NCBI RefSeq assembly: GCF_023195775.1
Contig: NZ_CP096205.1
Span: forward strand, 1,426,001 to 1,490,000
Length of the DNA stretch: 64,000 nucleotides
Source of the DNA: Flavobacterium azooxidireducens
GTDB lineage: Bacteria > Bacteroidota > Bacteroidia > Flavobacteriales > Flavobacteriaceae
Direction: 5' to 3'
Shown here: in pieces, positions 24,798 through 33,960 of the stretch
Numbering within the stretch: the first letter of the stretch is position 1
How the letters are laid out: each line of letters opens with the position of its first letter
Notes under the pieces: model-generated
Seen by the model: only the letters and a program-made list of their open reading frames with translations
What the model was told of the DNA's origin: nothing
The model's database searches: none
Program-made: the position numbers and the translations under genes

Positions 24798-24840
24798 ATT
24801 GCAAGGAGCAATTTTAGATTTGGGACTATTAATTTGGGTT

Positions 24841-24848
24841 CAAAGGTA
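24841..24848 (-). promoter_or_regulatory. -7 box of the SprB/SprD-like gene
   Basis: TACCTTTG on the minus strand fits TAnnTTTG and lies 43 nt before the start codon. Confidence 0.35.
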
Positions 24849-25000
24849 CTAAAGACCAACGATAAAACGCATATTTTACCGATTAAAGTGCCAAAAATGG
24901 TTTCTTTTTTCATACAATCATACTAATTTAACTCGATTTTGTTAAAATTTGAAATTCAACATCAAAAAAACAAACTCGTTTATTGGCAAAAAAAATCATT

Positions 25001-25008
25001 TATATTTG
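25001..25008 (+). promoter_or_regulatory. -7 box very close to the holB start codon
   Basis: TATATTTG ends 4 nt before ATG 25013. With Bacteroidota spacing (start about 6-8 nt after the box) the mRNA would begin at or next to the ATG. That suggests a leaderless transcript and argues against the longer TTG start at 24983. Confidence 0.45.
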
Positions 25009-25012
25009 CTTT

Positions 25013-26161
25013 ATGCAATTTACTCAAATATTAGGCCAAGACCATATAAAAAATCATTTAACCCGAAGTGTTCAGTTGGGTAGGATTCCGCATGCACAGC
25101 TTTTTGTTGGTCCGGAAGGTTCAGGAACATTGGCTATGGCAATCGCTTATGCTCAATATCTTTTGTGCAACAATACAGGAAATGAAAATTCAGGCGGAAA
25201 CGAAGCTTGTAACCTCAAATTTCAACATTTTGCTCATCCGGATTTACATTTTATTTACCCAACTGTGACCACAGATGACGTTAAATCGAAACCAAAAAGT
25301 ATTGATTTTATTCAAGATTGGCGAACTTTTTTAAGTGAAAATGTATATGGTGGTTTGTTTGATTGGTTCAAAATTTTAGGTGTAGAAAATAAACAAGGTG
25401 AAATTCGTGTAGATGATGCACAGGAAATTGTAAAAACACTTTCGCTCAAATCCTACGAAGGGGGTTATAAAGTGATGATTATTTGGATGGCCGATAAAAT
25501 GAACATTGCCGCGTCCAATAAATTGCTGAAAATTTTGGAAGAACCCACCGATAGAACTGTTTTTATCTTAATTACCGAAAACGAAGAAGATTTGATTCAA
25601 ACCATTCGTTCACGTTGTCAGGTGTTAGATTTTAACGGACTTCCGGAAAGTGTGATTGCCGAAGCATTGATTGAGAAACTACAACTTGACCCAAAAGCGG
25701 CAACAAAAATTGCCCATCAAGCACAAGGAAATTATAACAAAGCCTTGAAATTACTAAGCGATGACAACGAAGATTTACCATTTGAACAATGGTTTGTGCT
25801 TTGGGTTCGTGCCGCTTTTAAAGCCAAAGGGAACGCCGCCGCTATTCACGAATTAATTACTTGGAGCGAAGAAATTGCCAAATTAGGTCGCGAAACGCAA
25901 AAGAAATTTTTGTCGTTTTGTATTGAAATGTTCCGTCAGGCGTTGTTGCTGAATTATCAAGCGACATCGTTGGTTTATTTGGAACCGAAAGTGGAAAAAT
26001 TTAAACTTGAAAATTTTGCTCCGTTTGTAAACGGAAATAATATCTTAGATATTTATAAGGAACTTAACGATGCCATGTATCACATTGAACGCAATGGCAA
26101 TGCGAAGATTATTTTAACCGATTTATCAATTAAATTGACCCGTTTAATTCATAAAAAATAA
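25013..26161 (+). CDS. holB: DNA polymerase III subunit delta' (clamp loader)
   Basis: From ATG 25013 the protein has 382 aa and begins MQFTQILGQDHIKNHL, the standard delta'/DnaX opening. The P-loop region is degenerate (GPEGSGTLAMAIAYAQ), as expected for delta'. Cysteines at CNN and EACNLKFQ fit the zinc module. KVMIIWMADKMNIAASNKLLKILEEP followed by TDRTVFILITENE and TIRSRCQVLDF carries the SRC arginine-finger motif of clamp loaders. It works in loading the sliding clamp at the replication fork. A TTG at 24983 would add ten residues but overlaps the promoter box. The DoxX-like gene follows after 4 nt. Confidence 0.9.
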   Translation: MQFTQILGQDHIKNHLTRSVQLGRIPHAQLFVGPEGSGTLAMAIAYAQYLLCNNTGNENSGGNEACNLKFQHFAHPDLHFIYPTVTTDDVKSKPKSIDFIQDWRTFLSENVYGGLFDWFKILGVENKQGEIRVDDAQEIVKTLSLKSYEGGYKVMIIWMADKMNIAASNKLLKILEEPTDRTVFILITENEEDLIQTIRSRCQVLDFNGLPESVIAEALIEKLQLDPKAATKIAHQAQGNYNKALKLLSDDNEDLPFEQWFVLWVRAAFKAKGNAAAIHELITWSEEIAKLGRETQKKFLSFCIEMFRQALLLNYQATSLVYLEPKVEKFKLENFAPFVNGNNILDIYKELNDAMYHIERNGNAKIILTDLSIKLTRLIHKK

Positions 26162-26165
26162 ACGC

Positions 26166-26549
26166 ATGAACAACCCCGCCTCTTTTCTGATTTTGTTGCT
26201 TTTAACCGTAACTTTTTTGCAATCCGGCTATGATAAACTGTTTTACTGGAAAGACAATTTGGCTTGGTTAAAAGAACATTTTTCTAAAACCATTATCAAG
26301 AACATAGTTCCGCAAGCATTGGCTTTTGTATTGCTTTTGGAATTAGTAACCGTAATTTTAGCCATTGCCGGCCTAATTCAATTGCTTTATAACGGCAACC
26401 GCGACTATGGTTTTTATGCCGCTGTAATGAGTTGTGTTACCTTACTTTTTTTGCTTTTTGGTCAACGTTTAGCCAAAGATTATGATGGTGCCAGAACGAT
26501 TGTGATTTATTATATTCCGGCTGTTTTGGCGGTGTATTGGTTGAATTAG
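26166..26549 (+). CDS. DoxX-like small membrane protein
   Basis: This 127-aa protein has four hydrophobic segments: FLILLLLTVTFLQSGYDKLF, AFVLLLELVTVILAIAGLI, FYAAVMSCVTLLFLLFG and TIVIYYIPAVLAVYWL. The N-terminal QSGYDKLFYWKDNLAWLKEH and the DGARTI loop are like DoxX-family proteins of Bacteroidota. The function is not established. It is probably co-transcribed with holB, only 4 nt upstream. Confidence 0.65.
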   Translation: MNNPASFLILLLLTVTFLQSGYDKLFYWKDNLAWLKEHFSKTIIKNIVPQALAFVLLLELVTVILAIAGLIQLLYNGNRDYGFYAAVMSCVTLLFLLFGQRLAKDYDGARTIVIYYIPAVLAVYWLN

Positions 26550-26688
26550 ACCCCTCTGTGAAAGTTTAATAAAGAAATAGTTTAAAGAATATATAAACAC
26601 AAAATCTTAACAATTTAGTGTTAAAAAACTTGTTAAACTATTTTTTTTTTTTTGTAGATTTATACAAATATACTCCAAATCACATTTT

Positions 26689-27219
26689 ATGAAAAAATTA
26701 CTCTTACTTTTTACACTCGCAACAACATTAAGCTGTTGCAACAACGATGACGACAAACCCATTGCAGAAATTGACAAACTACCACTAGCCACACAAACAG
26801 GTGCTAATACCTTTGGCTGTTTGTTAGATGGAAAAGCATTTTTGCCAGGAAATTATCATAACTCTACAAACTGTTTCTACCAATTTGTTGATGGAGAGTA
26901 TTATTTTTCAGTAAATGCAAATAATATAAATCAAGATAACTATTTAATAAGTGTAGGAGTTGGTACAGATGCTAAACAAATTGCTCAAAATGGCACATAC
27001 GCATTAGAAGGGATGATTCCTTCTAATGCGTATGGCACATACGCATTAGAAGGGATCCCTACTAGGACCAATGATATTTATACAGGAGAATTATACATTA
27101 CAAAATTAGACCCAGTAAATTACATTGTATCCGGAACTTTTTGGTTTGACATTGTAGATTTTCAAGGTAATGTACACCAAATCCGCGAAGGTCGTTTTGA
27201 TATGCATTACACAAATTAG
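26689..27219 (+). CDS. Small lipoprotein (DUF6252-like) with an internal duplication
   Basis: This 176-aa protein has a lipoprotein signal (LLFTLATTLSCCNNDDDK). After a short linker comes LPLATQTGANTFGCLLDGKAF, the typical start of Flavobacteria DUF6252-like proteins, then beta strands ending REGRFDMHYTN. The function is unknown; it is probably periplasmic or surface-facing. Residues of about 101-122 contain GTYALEG twice, from a 23-bp direct repeat separated by an inverted copy. A 14-codon in-frame insertion of local origin is therefore likely. A very long T-run (about 26640-26655) lies upstream. Confidence 0.65.
   Translation: MKKLLLLFTLATTLSCCNNDDDKPIAEIDKLPLATQTGANTFGCLLDGKAFLPGNYHNSTNCFYQFVDGEYYFSVNANNINQDNYLISVGVGTDAKQIAQNGTYALEGMIPSNAYGTYALEGIPTRTNDIYTGELYITKLDPVNYIVSGTFWFDIVDFQGNVHQIREGRFDMHYTN
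26992..27056 (+). repeat. Direct-inverted-direct repeat inside the lipoprotein gene
   Basis: A 23-bp unit (GGCACATACGCATTAGAAGG plus GAT) occurs at 26992-27014 and 27034-27056. Between them CCTTCTAATGCGTATG (27019-27034) is the exact reverse complement of 26996-27011. The offset of 42 bp keeps the frame. This pattern fits a replication template switch. Confidence 0.85.
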
Positions 27220-27241
27220 TAACTTTTAAACCAATTATATT

Positions 27242-28246
27242 ATGAACAAATTACTCTTTCTCGGCAAAGGGTTGCTACTGCTTTGCCTTTTTGCGACTCA
27301 TTTTGCACAGTCTCAAACTATCAACACAACCTACAAAACTCAAATTAACGCCAAGTTTGCAGGTCTTGATAAAACCAAAATTCCTACCAAGTTACTTATT
27401 AACCAAGCAATGGAGTTTGCAGAACTTACCGATTATGCAGGCGAAATGTCTGCTACCAACTTTACAACAAAAGGAAAATTTACCAATATATACAACACGC
27501 TCCTGATGTCACGAGTGCAATCAAACGTAGCGGGGCTAATAAATCCAAACGCATTTAAAACAAATTGGGACAATTTACGAGAACCAAATAAAATAGTGCT
27601 GAGTGGTTTATTTTTCAAATATAACAAGTTTAAAACCAATGCTTATCCAAATTTCTTGGTCAATAATAATGATGTCATTACTGATAAATATGTTAATGGC
27701 GTTTGGCAAAATCCATATATAGACCAACACGTTTTTGCCATAGCTTCACCAATATTTGTTTACAAAAGTTTATCGCTTCAAGTTACCCTTCCTGCTTCAT
27801 TGTGGCACACCAATCAGGCAACTTCGGTACAAAGCATTGCTATAGATTTTGCTAATGGTGCAGGGTATCAAACCATGACATTGGGTCAAGTTCGTACTAT
27901 CAATTATGCAACAGCAGGAACTTATGAATGGAAATACAAACTAACACTTACTAATAACCAAATTTTATACAGCCACAGCAAAATATTAATTGACGTAGAA
28001 ATTCCGCCAACAAATAATACAACGATTAACAGAACCATAAATCAACCATGCAGTCAAGATGCTTTTGGCATTGACAAAGTAGAATTTTATGGCACAAGAC
28101 CCTATTTAGGTACAGCAAATCAAGCAATCCTTGAAATTGACTATGCATCAAATGACTGTGTTATTCGCAAACCTTTGTTTGTGGTGGAAGGATTTGATGG
28201 TGGATTACTGGGTGTAGAAAATGAATTGGGGGAAGTTCAATATTGA
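27242..28246 (+). CDS. N-terminal part of an exported alpha/beta-hydrolase-type protein, cut by an in-frame TGA
   Basis: The first 334 codons hold a signal peptide (ends THFAQSQ) and a beta-rich region, then KPLFVVEGFDGG, the first strand of a hydrolase fold. The frame stops at TGA 28244-28246 after GEVQY. The same frame continues without shift as NFRNSSFIESS, then YDIIYINFKNGKDYMQRN and the lipase motif, so a single point change (TGG, Trp, to TGA) has split one gene of about 1074 codons. It lies 22 nt after the lipoprotein gene. Confidence 0.7.
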   Translation: MNKLLFLGKGLLLLCLFATHFAQSQTINTTYKTQINAKFAGLDKTKIPTKLLINQAMEFAELTDYAGEMSATNFTTKGKFTNIYNTLLMSRVQSNVAGLINPNAFKTNWDNLREPNKIVLSGLFFKYNKFKTNAYPNFLVNNNDVITDKYVNGVWQNPYIDQHVFAIASPIFVYKSLSLQVTLPASLWHTNQATSVQSIAIDFANGAGYQTMTLGQVRTINYATAGTYEWKYKLTLTNNQILYSHSKILIDVEIPPTNNTTINRTINQPCSQDAFGIDKVEFYGTRPYLGTANQAILEIDYASNDCVIRKPLFVVEGFDGGLLGVENELGEVQY

Positions 28247-28345
28247 AATTTTAGAAACAGTTCTTTTATAGAGTCTAGTAACCTTCCTTCCCAACTTTCT
28301 ACCTACGACATCATCTACATCAATTTCAAAAATGGTAAAGATTAT

Positions 28346-30466
28346 ATGCAACGCAACGCCTATTTGGTTCAAGATATTATTAAATGGGTAAACTCTGTAA
28401 AACAAGGCTCATTGCCAAATGTGGTATTAGGACAAAGTATGGGTGGCGTATTAGCTCGCTATGCCTTGCGTGATATGGAAAATCAATTAGCAAGTTCAGG
28501 TGACCAAACATGGAACCATCAAGCCAATTTATATATTAGCCACGATGCACCCCATCAAGGAGCCAATATTCCTGTAGGAATTCAATATTTTGCACGTCAT
28601 TTAGCAAACCAATTTATTGACACTCCTGTTGGTGATTATCAAATCGAACTTGATGGCGGTAATAATATAAGTATTGCTGATATTCAAAACCTTTTAAATG
28701 CTCAAGGAACAAAACAATTGTTAGCAAATTATATCAACTCTAGTTTTGCTTTAGATAATTCTGCTTTCAATACATTTCAAACTGAATTACGCAATTTAGG
28801 CTATCCACAACAAACTAGAAATGTTGCTTTGAGCAATGGAAATCATTGTGCAAATCCGCAAAGCTTTAATCCTGGGGCAAATTTATTTACCTTAAATGGA
28901 AATGCAAGCACAACTGCCCTAACCACGTTTTTAACAGCTTTAATTGAACCTATTACCGGTATTAGTGCTCCAATCTTAGCTTTCGAATTCAACGAACCGG
29001 GTTTGCTTTTAGGAATGCTTCCTGGTAGTAGTAGTTTTGCAATGAATTTTAAAGCTAATGCATTACCAACAGCTGGATCGACAATTCAGGTCTATCATGG
29101 AAGTATTTCTTATACCAAAAAAATATTTAGTCTTTTTGGTTGGAATCCAAAAATTACAGTTAGTTTAACCAGTAGAAGCCATAATAATCCTGCGTTATTA
29201 TCTTATGACTATTACCCTGGAGGCAAATATCAATTGCCATTTAATTTTTCTACTTCTACAATAAATAATGACTTTATTAATTTAGGAATTTCTGCTTATT
29301 TAGCACCGTCATTCAACTTTATTCCTACTCCAAGTGCTTTAGATGTTGGTAATGGAAATATTGTCTTAAATAATAACGACTATTTTGTTAAGTATAATTC
29401 TTTAACTCCTCCAACAGGTTCAAGAACAATTCCGTTTAACAATTTCACAACATCTCATAATACCTCTGGTATAAACGAAAATCACATTTCATTTAATACC
29501 CGTAATGGTAATTGGTTAGCTTTAGAATTAGACAATATTACTAATAACGAAGATGTTTTTAATTGCACATATAATTGTGATGGTAGAAACAATGTTATAA
29601 CAGGAGTAAATGAAATTTGCAACAATATTAGTAAAACTTTTACTGCACCGAGTGGCGGAACATTCTATAATTGGCAAATTATTGAAGGAGCACATTTAGT
29701 TAATTCGATTGGAAACAGTACACAAAATTTCACCCTTACTGCATTACCAAACGTATATGGGTATGTTAAACTTTCTTTAACAATGGGTGATGACCCTCAA
29801 AACAATGGTGGTGGTCGTTGTGGAAACATTACGTTAACAAAAAACATTTGGATAGGTAAACCTTATGTTTTTGGTGCAAATCCAAATCCTGCTGAACTAG
29901 AATATTATGTTAACGAAGTGTGCCCTATAGAACCTATGACATTGTGTTTAGGAGGTGGTGATATTTATGAAAACAAAAAAACAATATGTGTAGCAGGTTT
30001 AGATGCAAATTCGCATTGGGAAATAGTAAAATTAACTACCAATTTCAACTTTTCACGCAGTAACAATGAAATTTATATAACCCCTTATTCGTTAGGTCAA
30101 ATTTCATTCAAAGTTAGAGTTTCGAACAGTTGTGATGTATCGAACTGGGCTTTTTATACAATGAATGTTATCAATTGTAATGGAAATAATTTTATGATGA
30201 TAAATGAACAATCATCAACTTACAAAATTTATCCAAATCCTTCAAAAGACGATGTATTTATTGATTTGAGAGACCAAAATAATAAACCTGATAGTAATTC
30301 AAAAATTTATGGCGAACTATTTGATTTAATGGGCTTAGTAAAATCAAAAGTTGAGATTTTTGACAACAAAGCAACTTTTTCAGTTCGTGATTTAAACAAA
30401 GGTATTTATATATTGAAAATTTATATAGACGACCAAATTGAAAGTCATCAAATAGCGGTTGAATAA
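28346..30466 (+). CDS. C-terminal part of the split exported hydrolase: nucleophile motif and T9SS type A sorting domain
   Basis: ATG 28346 is internal; the frame is open from 28247 directly after the TGA. The nucleophile elbow VVLGQSMGGVLARYALRDME (GxSxGG) is that of esterases/lipases with an alpha/beta-hydrolase fold, and ISHDAPHQGANIPVG follows in the usual place. Long beta-rich segments include a PKD/Ig-like region (VNEICNNISKTFTAPSGG). The last ~80 residues (YKIYPNPSKDDVFIDL, LFDLMGLVKS, LNKGIYILKIYI) form a T9SS type A sorting domain for surface export. Without the N-terminal signal this part would not be exported, so the gene is inactive unless the stop is read through or is a sequence error. 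Confidence 0.75.
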   Translation: MQRNAYLVQDIIKWVNSVKQGSLPNVVLGQSMGGVLARYALRDMENQLASSGDQTWNHQANLYISHDAPHQGANIPVGIQYFARHLANQFIDTPVGDYQIELDGGNNISIADIQNLLNAQGTKQLLANYINSSFALDNSAFNTFQTELRNLGYPQQTRNVALSNGNHCANPQSFNPGANLFTLNGNASTTALTTFLTALIEPITGISAPILAFEFNEPGLLLGMLPGSSSFAMNFKANALPTAGSTIQVYHGSISYTKKIFSLFGWNPKITVSLTSRSHNNPALLSYDYYPGGKYQLPFNFSTSTINNDFINLGISAYLAPSFNFIPTPSALDVGNGNIVLNNNDYFVKYNSLTPPTGSRTIPFNNFTTSHNTSGINENHISFNTRNGNWLALELDNITNNEDVFNCTYNCDGRNNVITGVNEICNNISKTFTAPSGGTFYNWQIIEGAHLVNSIGNSTQNFTLTALPNVYGYVKLSLTMGDDPQNNGGGRCGNITLTKNIWIGKPYVFGANPNPAELEYYVNEVCPIEPMTLCLGGGDIYENKKTICVAGLDANSHWEIVKLTTNFNFSRSNNEIYITPYSLGQISFKVRVSNSCDVSNWAFYTMNVINCNGNNFMMINEQSSTYKIYPNPSKDDVFIDLRDQNNKPDSNSKIYGELFDLMGLVKSKVEIFDNKATFSVRDLNKGIYILKIYIDDQIESHQIAVE

Positions 30467-30483
30467 TATATAATTATTAAACT

Positions 30484-30523
30484 AAACAGTGGCTTTTTGA
30501 ATTAAATTAAGAAGCCGCTGTTT
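30484..30523. terminator. Bidirectional terminator between convergent genes
   Basis: AAACAGTGGCTT and AAGCCGCTGTTT form a 12-bp stem (one G-U pair) with a 16-nt AT-rich loop, between the hydrolase gene and the helicase gene read from the other strand. Confidence 0.6.
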
Positions 30524-30550
30524 CTATATTAATGCCAGAATAAAAAAAAC

Positions 30551-32827
30551 CTACAAATTCGCCTTAAACAACCGCAATTCACCCCAAGTAAACTTCTCGC
30601 CTACTTGTTCTTTTAAAGCGGTTAATGAATCTTCGTTGTAGCCTTCAAATGCGGCCGCTAATTCATTTATTTTGTCTTCGGGCAACACTTCTGTAATAGA
30701 AACGGTTCCGGCTTGAATAAGCTTCGCTAAATGGCCGTAAATCGTTTGTGTGGTTAGAACACGAATTTTAGCAATTTCTTTTACCGAGTTTTTCTCTTGC
30801 CAAAGTTCATACGTTTCCTGAACAGTTGATTTCTTCGGTTCTTTCGTTTTTTTCTTTTTTGGAAGATATTGATACGGATCAAAATCAGCTTCTCCCTCTT
30901 CTTCGATTAATGTGTTTTGGATGGATTTAAAATGTTCAACCACATTTTCAACTAAAATACTTCGGTAGTTTTGAATTTCATTTGAAGTTAAATTTTCTTT
31001 GTTGATTTCTTTTCCTTCAGATAAAACATCCACCATTTTAACGGCTTTAAACAATTGAAGAACAGTTTTTAAAGTACCTTCTTCTAATTCATTCAACTCG
31101 TTGTAGAATTCCTTGACTCTTTTTTTACGTTTGATTTCTTCCATTTTCAAAAGCAAATCAAACATAATTTCATTCAGTTTTGGAAGGAAATAATCTTTGG
31201 CTGCTTTCACTCTTTCTGCAATAAAGGGAATATTGACATCATCAGCGTGAAAAAGTTTGTCTAATTGGGATCTGAATTTTTTTGCCGGTTCTTCTAATTT
31301 TGAAACTTTCTGTTCTTGAATTTCTGCCCAGTTTTGATGCTTCGATTTCTCTGATTTTTCAGCATCAGTATTGTAGCTAAAGCGATGATTTCGCCATTGT
31401 TGAGTTATCGCTTCCCAGTCAAAACTATTCTTAATGTATTGAAGAATAAATCGTTGCGTTTCCTTTTGTAAAGCATTCACTATGGTTTCTTCATCTGCCT
31501 TATTTTCAGCATATTGCATTACATCTTGGTCGTTGGAAATGCCATTCATTTGAATAGGCTTCAATAAAACCAAACCTTCCAATGATCGCAATCGTGACAA
31601 TGCAACATACGCTTGTCCGGGTAAAAATACTTGTGAAACATCCAAAACGGCTTTGTCAAATGTAAGTCCCTGACTTTTGTGAACCGTGATTGCCCAAGCT
31701 AATTTTATCGGATAATGCACAAATGTTCCTAGTGTTTCTTCGTCAATTTCTTTCGTATTTTCGTTTACCGAATAACGAATGTTTTTCCATTCATATTTTT
31801 CTACTTCGATGGTTTTATTTTCTTCCGGAAAGTGAACGATTATTTCAGCTTCAGATAACGATTTGATGAAACCCATTTTTCCATTAAAATAATTCTTATC
31901 CGGCGACAAATCATTCTTAATAAACATAATTTGAGCACCCACTTTCAACTGAAGAATTTCTTCTACAGGATAAATTTTTTCGGGAAAATCACCTACTACT
32001 TCAGGTTTGTATCGATAACATTTTCCTTCCAATTCTTCTAATGATTCTGCATTAATAGAGTCGGCTTTGGCATTGTGAGTCGTTAAAGTAATGTATCCTT
32101 TATTGGCTTTGATGTCGAAATTTGGTTTCACAAAATCATTCAAAACCACCATATCGTTTTGTGTAATTGTATTATTTCGAAGGTTATTTAAAACTGAAAT
32201 AAAACGATCGTCTGTTTGCCTAAAAATTTTAGATAATTCAATATACAACGGCGGTCTTTCCTGAATAACTTTGGCGTGAAAAAAGAAAATTCCACGGTAA
32301 TAATTGCGTAAAACGTGCCATTCATCATTTTTTACAACGGGTGGCAATTGCAGTAAATCGCCAATAAAAAGTACTTGCACTCCGCCAAAAGGAATGTCTC
32401 TTCGACGGACTTTTCGTAACATAAAATCGATAGCATCTAATAAATCCGCACGTAGCATACTTACTTCGTCAATAATGAGCAATTCCATATTGAGCATCAC
32501 GGCTTTCTTTTGGCCGCTCATGCGAAAATGCTTAACTAAGGTGTTTTTGGTTTCAAATTTCTGGTATTCAGAAATGCTGGAACCGGCAATATATTCGGGA
32601 ATAAAACCTCCAAAAGGCAATTGAAACATCGAATGAATGGTTACTCCTCCCGCATTCAGTGCAGCGATTCCTGTGGGAGCAACTACAACCGTATTTTTAT
32701 GAGTTGTTTGAATGATTTTCCGCAACAAAGTGGTTTTTCCTGTTCCGGCTTTTCCCGTTAGAAAAATAGAACGTTGCGTTTGATTGATAAATTGCAGGAC
32801 TTGGCGTGCATCGTTTGTAATTTCCAT
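30551..32827 (-). CDS. PIF1/RecD-like DNA helicase with C-terminal helix-turn-helix
   Basis: In this 758-aa protein, residues 1-430 form a superfamily 1B helicase: Walker A GKAGTGKTT (25-33), VVVAPTGIAALNAGGVTIHS, Walker B LLIIDEVSMLRADLLDAI, IGDLLQLPPV, and the late motif AWAITVHKSQGLTFDKA with YVALSRLRSLEGLVL. The middle is a lysine/glutamate-rich linker. The C-terminus (KKSTVQETYELWQEKNSVKE, IAKIRVLTTQTIYGHLAKLI) is an HTH_40-type winged helix also seen in RecQ-like proteins of Bacteroidota. It probably unwinds DNA during repair or at replication barriers. It is a single gene, convergent with the upstream hydrolase. Confidence 0.88.
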   Translation of the reverse strand: MEITNDARQVLQFINQTQRSIFLTGKAGTGKTTLLRKIIQTTHKNTVVVAPTGIAALNAGGVTIHSMFQLPFGGFIPEYIAGSSISEYQKFETKNTLVKHFRMSGQKKAVMLNMELLIIDEVSMLRADLLDAIDFMLRKVRRRDIPFGGVQVLFIGDLLQLPPVVKNDEWHVLRNYYRGIFFFHAKVIQERPPLYIELSKIFRQTDDRFISVLNNLRNNTITQNDMVVLNDFVKPNFDIKANKGYITLTTHNAKADSINAESLEELEGKCYRYKPEVVGDFPEKIYPVEEILQLKVGAQIMFIKNDLSPDKNYFNGKMGFIKSLSEAEIIVHFPEENKTIEVEKYEWKNIRYSVNENTKEIDEETLGTFVHYPIKLAWAITVHKSQGLTFDKAVLDVSQVFLPGQAYVALSRLRSLEGLVLLKPIQMNGISNDQDVMQYAENKADEETIVNALQKETQRFILQYIKNSFDWEAITQQWRNHRFSYNTDAEKSEKSKHQNWAEIQEQKVSKLEEPAKKFRSQLDKLFHADDVNIPFIAERVKAAKDYFLPKLNEIMFDLLLKMEEIKRKKRVKEFYNELNELEEGTLKTVLQLFKAVKMVDVLSEGKEINKENLTSNEIQNYRSILVENVVEHFKSIQNTLIEEEGEADFDPYQYLPKKKKTKEPKKSTVQETYELWQEKNSVKEIAKIRVLTTQTIYGHLAKLIQAGTVSITEVLPEDKINELAAAFEGYNEDSLTALKEQVGEKFTWGELRLFKANL

Positions 32828-32968
32828 TTGGCGTTGAGTTTAAAGGTGGAAATTTACAAATTTTTGAATAATTGTGAAAGCCATGATCTGAATTTTGTTG
32901 AAATTTGTTTGGTAAAAGTATGAATAACTAATAATGGCTGTCTCTTTGAAACAATTGAATTTCACAAA

Positions 32969-32998
32969 TTTAAACAGATTTAAATAAATCTGTTTAAA
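32969..32998. repeat. Perfect 14-bp-arm palindrome
   Basis: TTTAAACAGATTTA and TAAATCTGTTTAAA are separated by AA. It lies in the 305-nt gap between the helicase and OmpH-like genes and could act as a terminator hairpin or be an intergenic repeat. Confidence 0.6.
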
Positions 32999-33004
32999 AA
33001 GATA

Positions 33005-33062
33005 GCCACGAATTTCACAAATTTACACAAATTAATTCGTGTATATTAGTGTAATTCGTGGC
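33005..33062. repeat. Intergenic inverted repeat (GCCACGAATT ... AATTCGTGGC)
   Basis: The 10-bp arms enclose a short AT-rich core that itself contains AATTAATT. The related phrase GCCACGAATTTCACAAATTT recurs near 40901, so this is a dispersed repeat. Confidence 0.6.
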
Positions 33063-33132
33063 CAAAATGAATAGCAATTAGTGTACAGCTCTATCTCAAA
33101 ACAAGAGACTTGAATGGCAATAAATTGATTGC

Positions 33133-33720
33133 TTATTTTTTAGTAGAATCTACTTTTGTATCTGCTTTTTCGTCTTTTTTATCATCCGAAGAAGTTGATT
33201 TGTATTTATCATTCAGTAATTTAATTACATCATTGGTAATATCATATTCATCTTTTGCATACAAAACTGTTGCCGCATCACCTGTTCCGTAGATGTAATT
33301 GTATCCTTTTTCTTTACCGTAGTCTTTGATGAATTTTTTTACATCTTTCACTAGGCTGTCCATTTCTTTTCCGCTCTCTTCTTGCAATTGACGTAAAATA
33401 GCTTGTTGAGCATATGATAATTCTTGTTCTTTTCTTTGCAATTCAGCCCCTTTTTGTTGAGCCCATTGTGGACCATATGTTTCGGCATTTTTTTGAAAAG
33501 CTGCTGCTTCAGTTCTGAAACGAGCTACTTCAGCTTCTAACTGCTTACCCATTTCTTCGCCTTTTGATTTATATTTTTCTTCAATATCTTTTGCTTCGGT
33601 ATATTCATCCAAAAGTTTTGAAGTATCTACATAAGCTGTTTTGAAATCTTTTTGATCGGCTGCTTTATCACACGATGCCATGGCCAAAAGTAAGCCGAAA
33701 ACTAAAATTGATTTTTTCAT
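33133..33720 (-). CDS. OmpH/Skp-like periplasmic chaperone, predicted lipoprotein
   Basis: This 195-aa protein has a signal with a lipobox (LLLAMASCDKA, Cys 18). The body is a long charged coiled coil of about 90 residues (KSKGEEMGKQLEAEVARFRT to LQRKEQELSYAQQAILRQLQ), followed by KFIKDYGKEKGYNYIYG, the strand that closes the Skp fold, and a Lys/Asp/Ser-rich tail. Skp proteins hold outer-membrane proteins in the periplasm on the way to the Bam complex. Lipid attachment is unusual for Skp but is seen in Bacteroidota. It has its own well-formed promoter. Confidence 0.8.
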   Translation of the reverse strand: MKKSILVFGLLLAMASCDKAADQKDFKTAYVDTSKLLDEYTEAKDIEEKYKSKGEEMGKQLEAEVARFRTEAAAFQKNAETYGPQWAQQKGAELQRKEQELSYAQQAILRQLQEESGKEMDSLVKDVKKFIKDYGKEKGYNYIYGTGDAATVLYAKDEYDITNDVIKLLNDKYKSTSSDDKKDEKADTKVDSTKK

Positions 33721-33748
33721 TATGATTGTCTGATTTATAAAATTTTGG

Positions 33749-33779
33749 TAAAAGTAGTAATTCCTATTTAATTGGCAAA
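33749..33779 (-). promoter_or_regulatory. Bacteroidota-type promoter of the OmpH-like gene
   Basis: On the minus strand TTTG (33779-33776) and TACTTTTA (33756-33749) are spaced by exactly 19 nt, close to the -33 TTTG/-7 TAnnTTTG arrangement, 29 nt before the start codon. Confidence 0.55.
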
Positions 33780-33960
33780 TTTGAATATCATTTTCAAAAA
33801 ATTGTCAGTATAAGAAATTACAATAGTTTTTAAATAGTGTATAGCTTAAATTTATTTGGTTTTGACGCATTAGATTCGATTAAATCAATTAACAGATCTG
33901 AATCGACAAAAGAGCTGTTCATTGATGAAATAGGCCAAAAACAAGCCTTAAAATGATTTT

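Noticed and set aside
28244..28246. Possible selenocysteine codon in the split hydrolase
   Set aside because: No hairpin of SECIS type was seen after the TGA and the position fits Trp, not Cys; a nonsense change is simpler.
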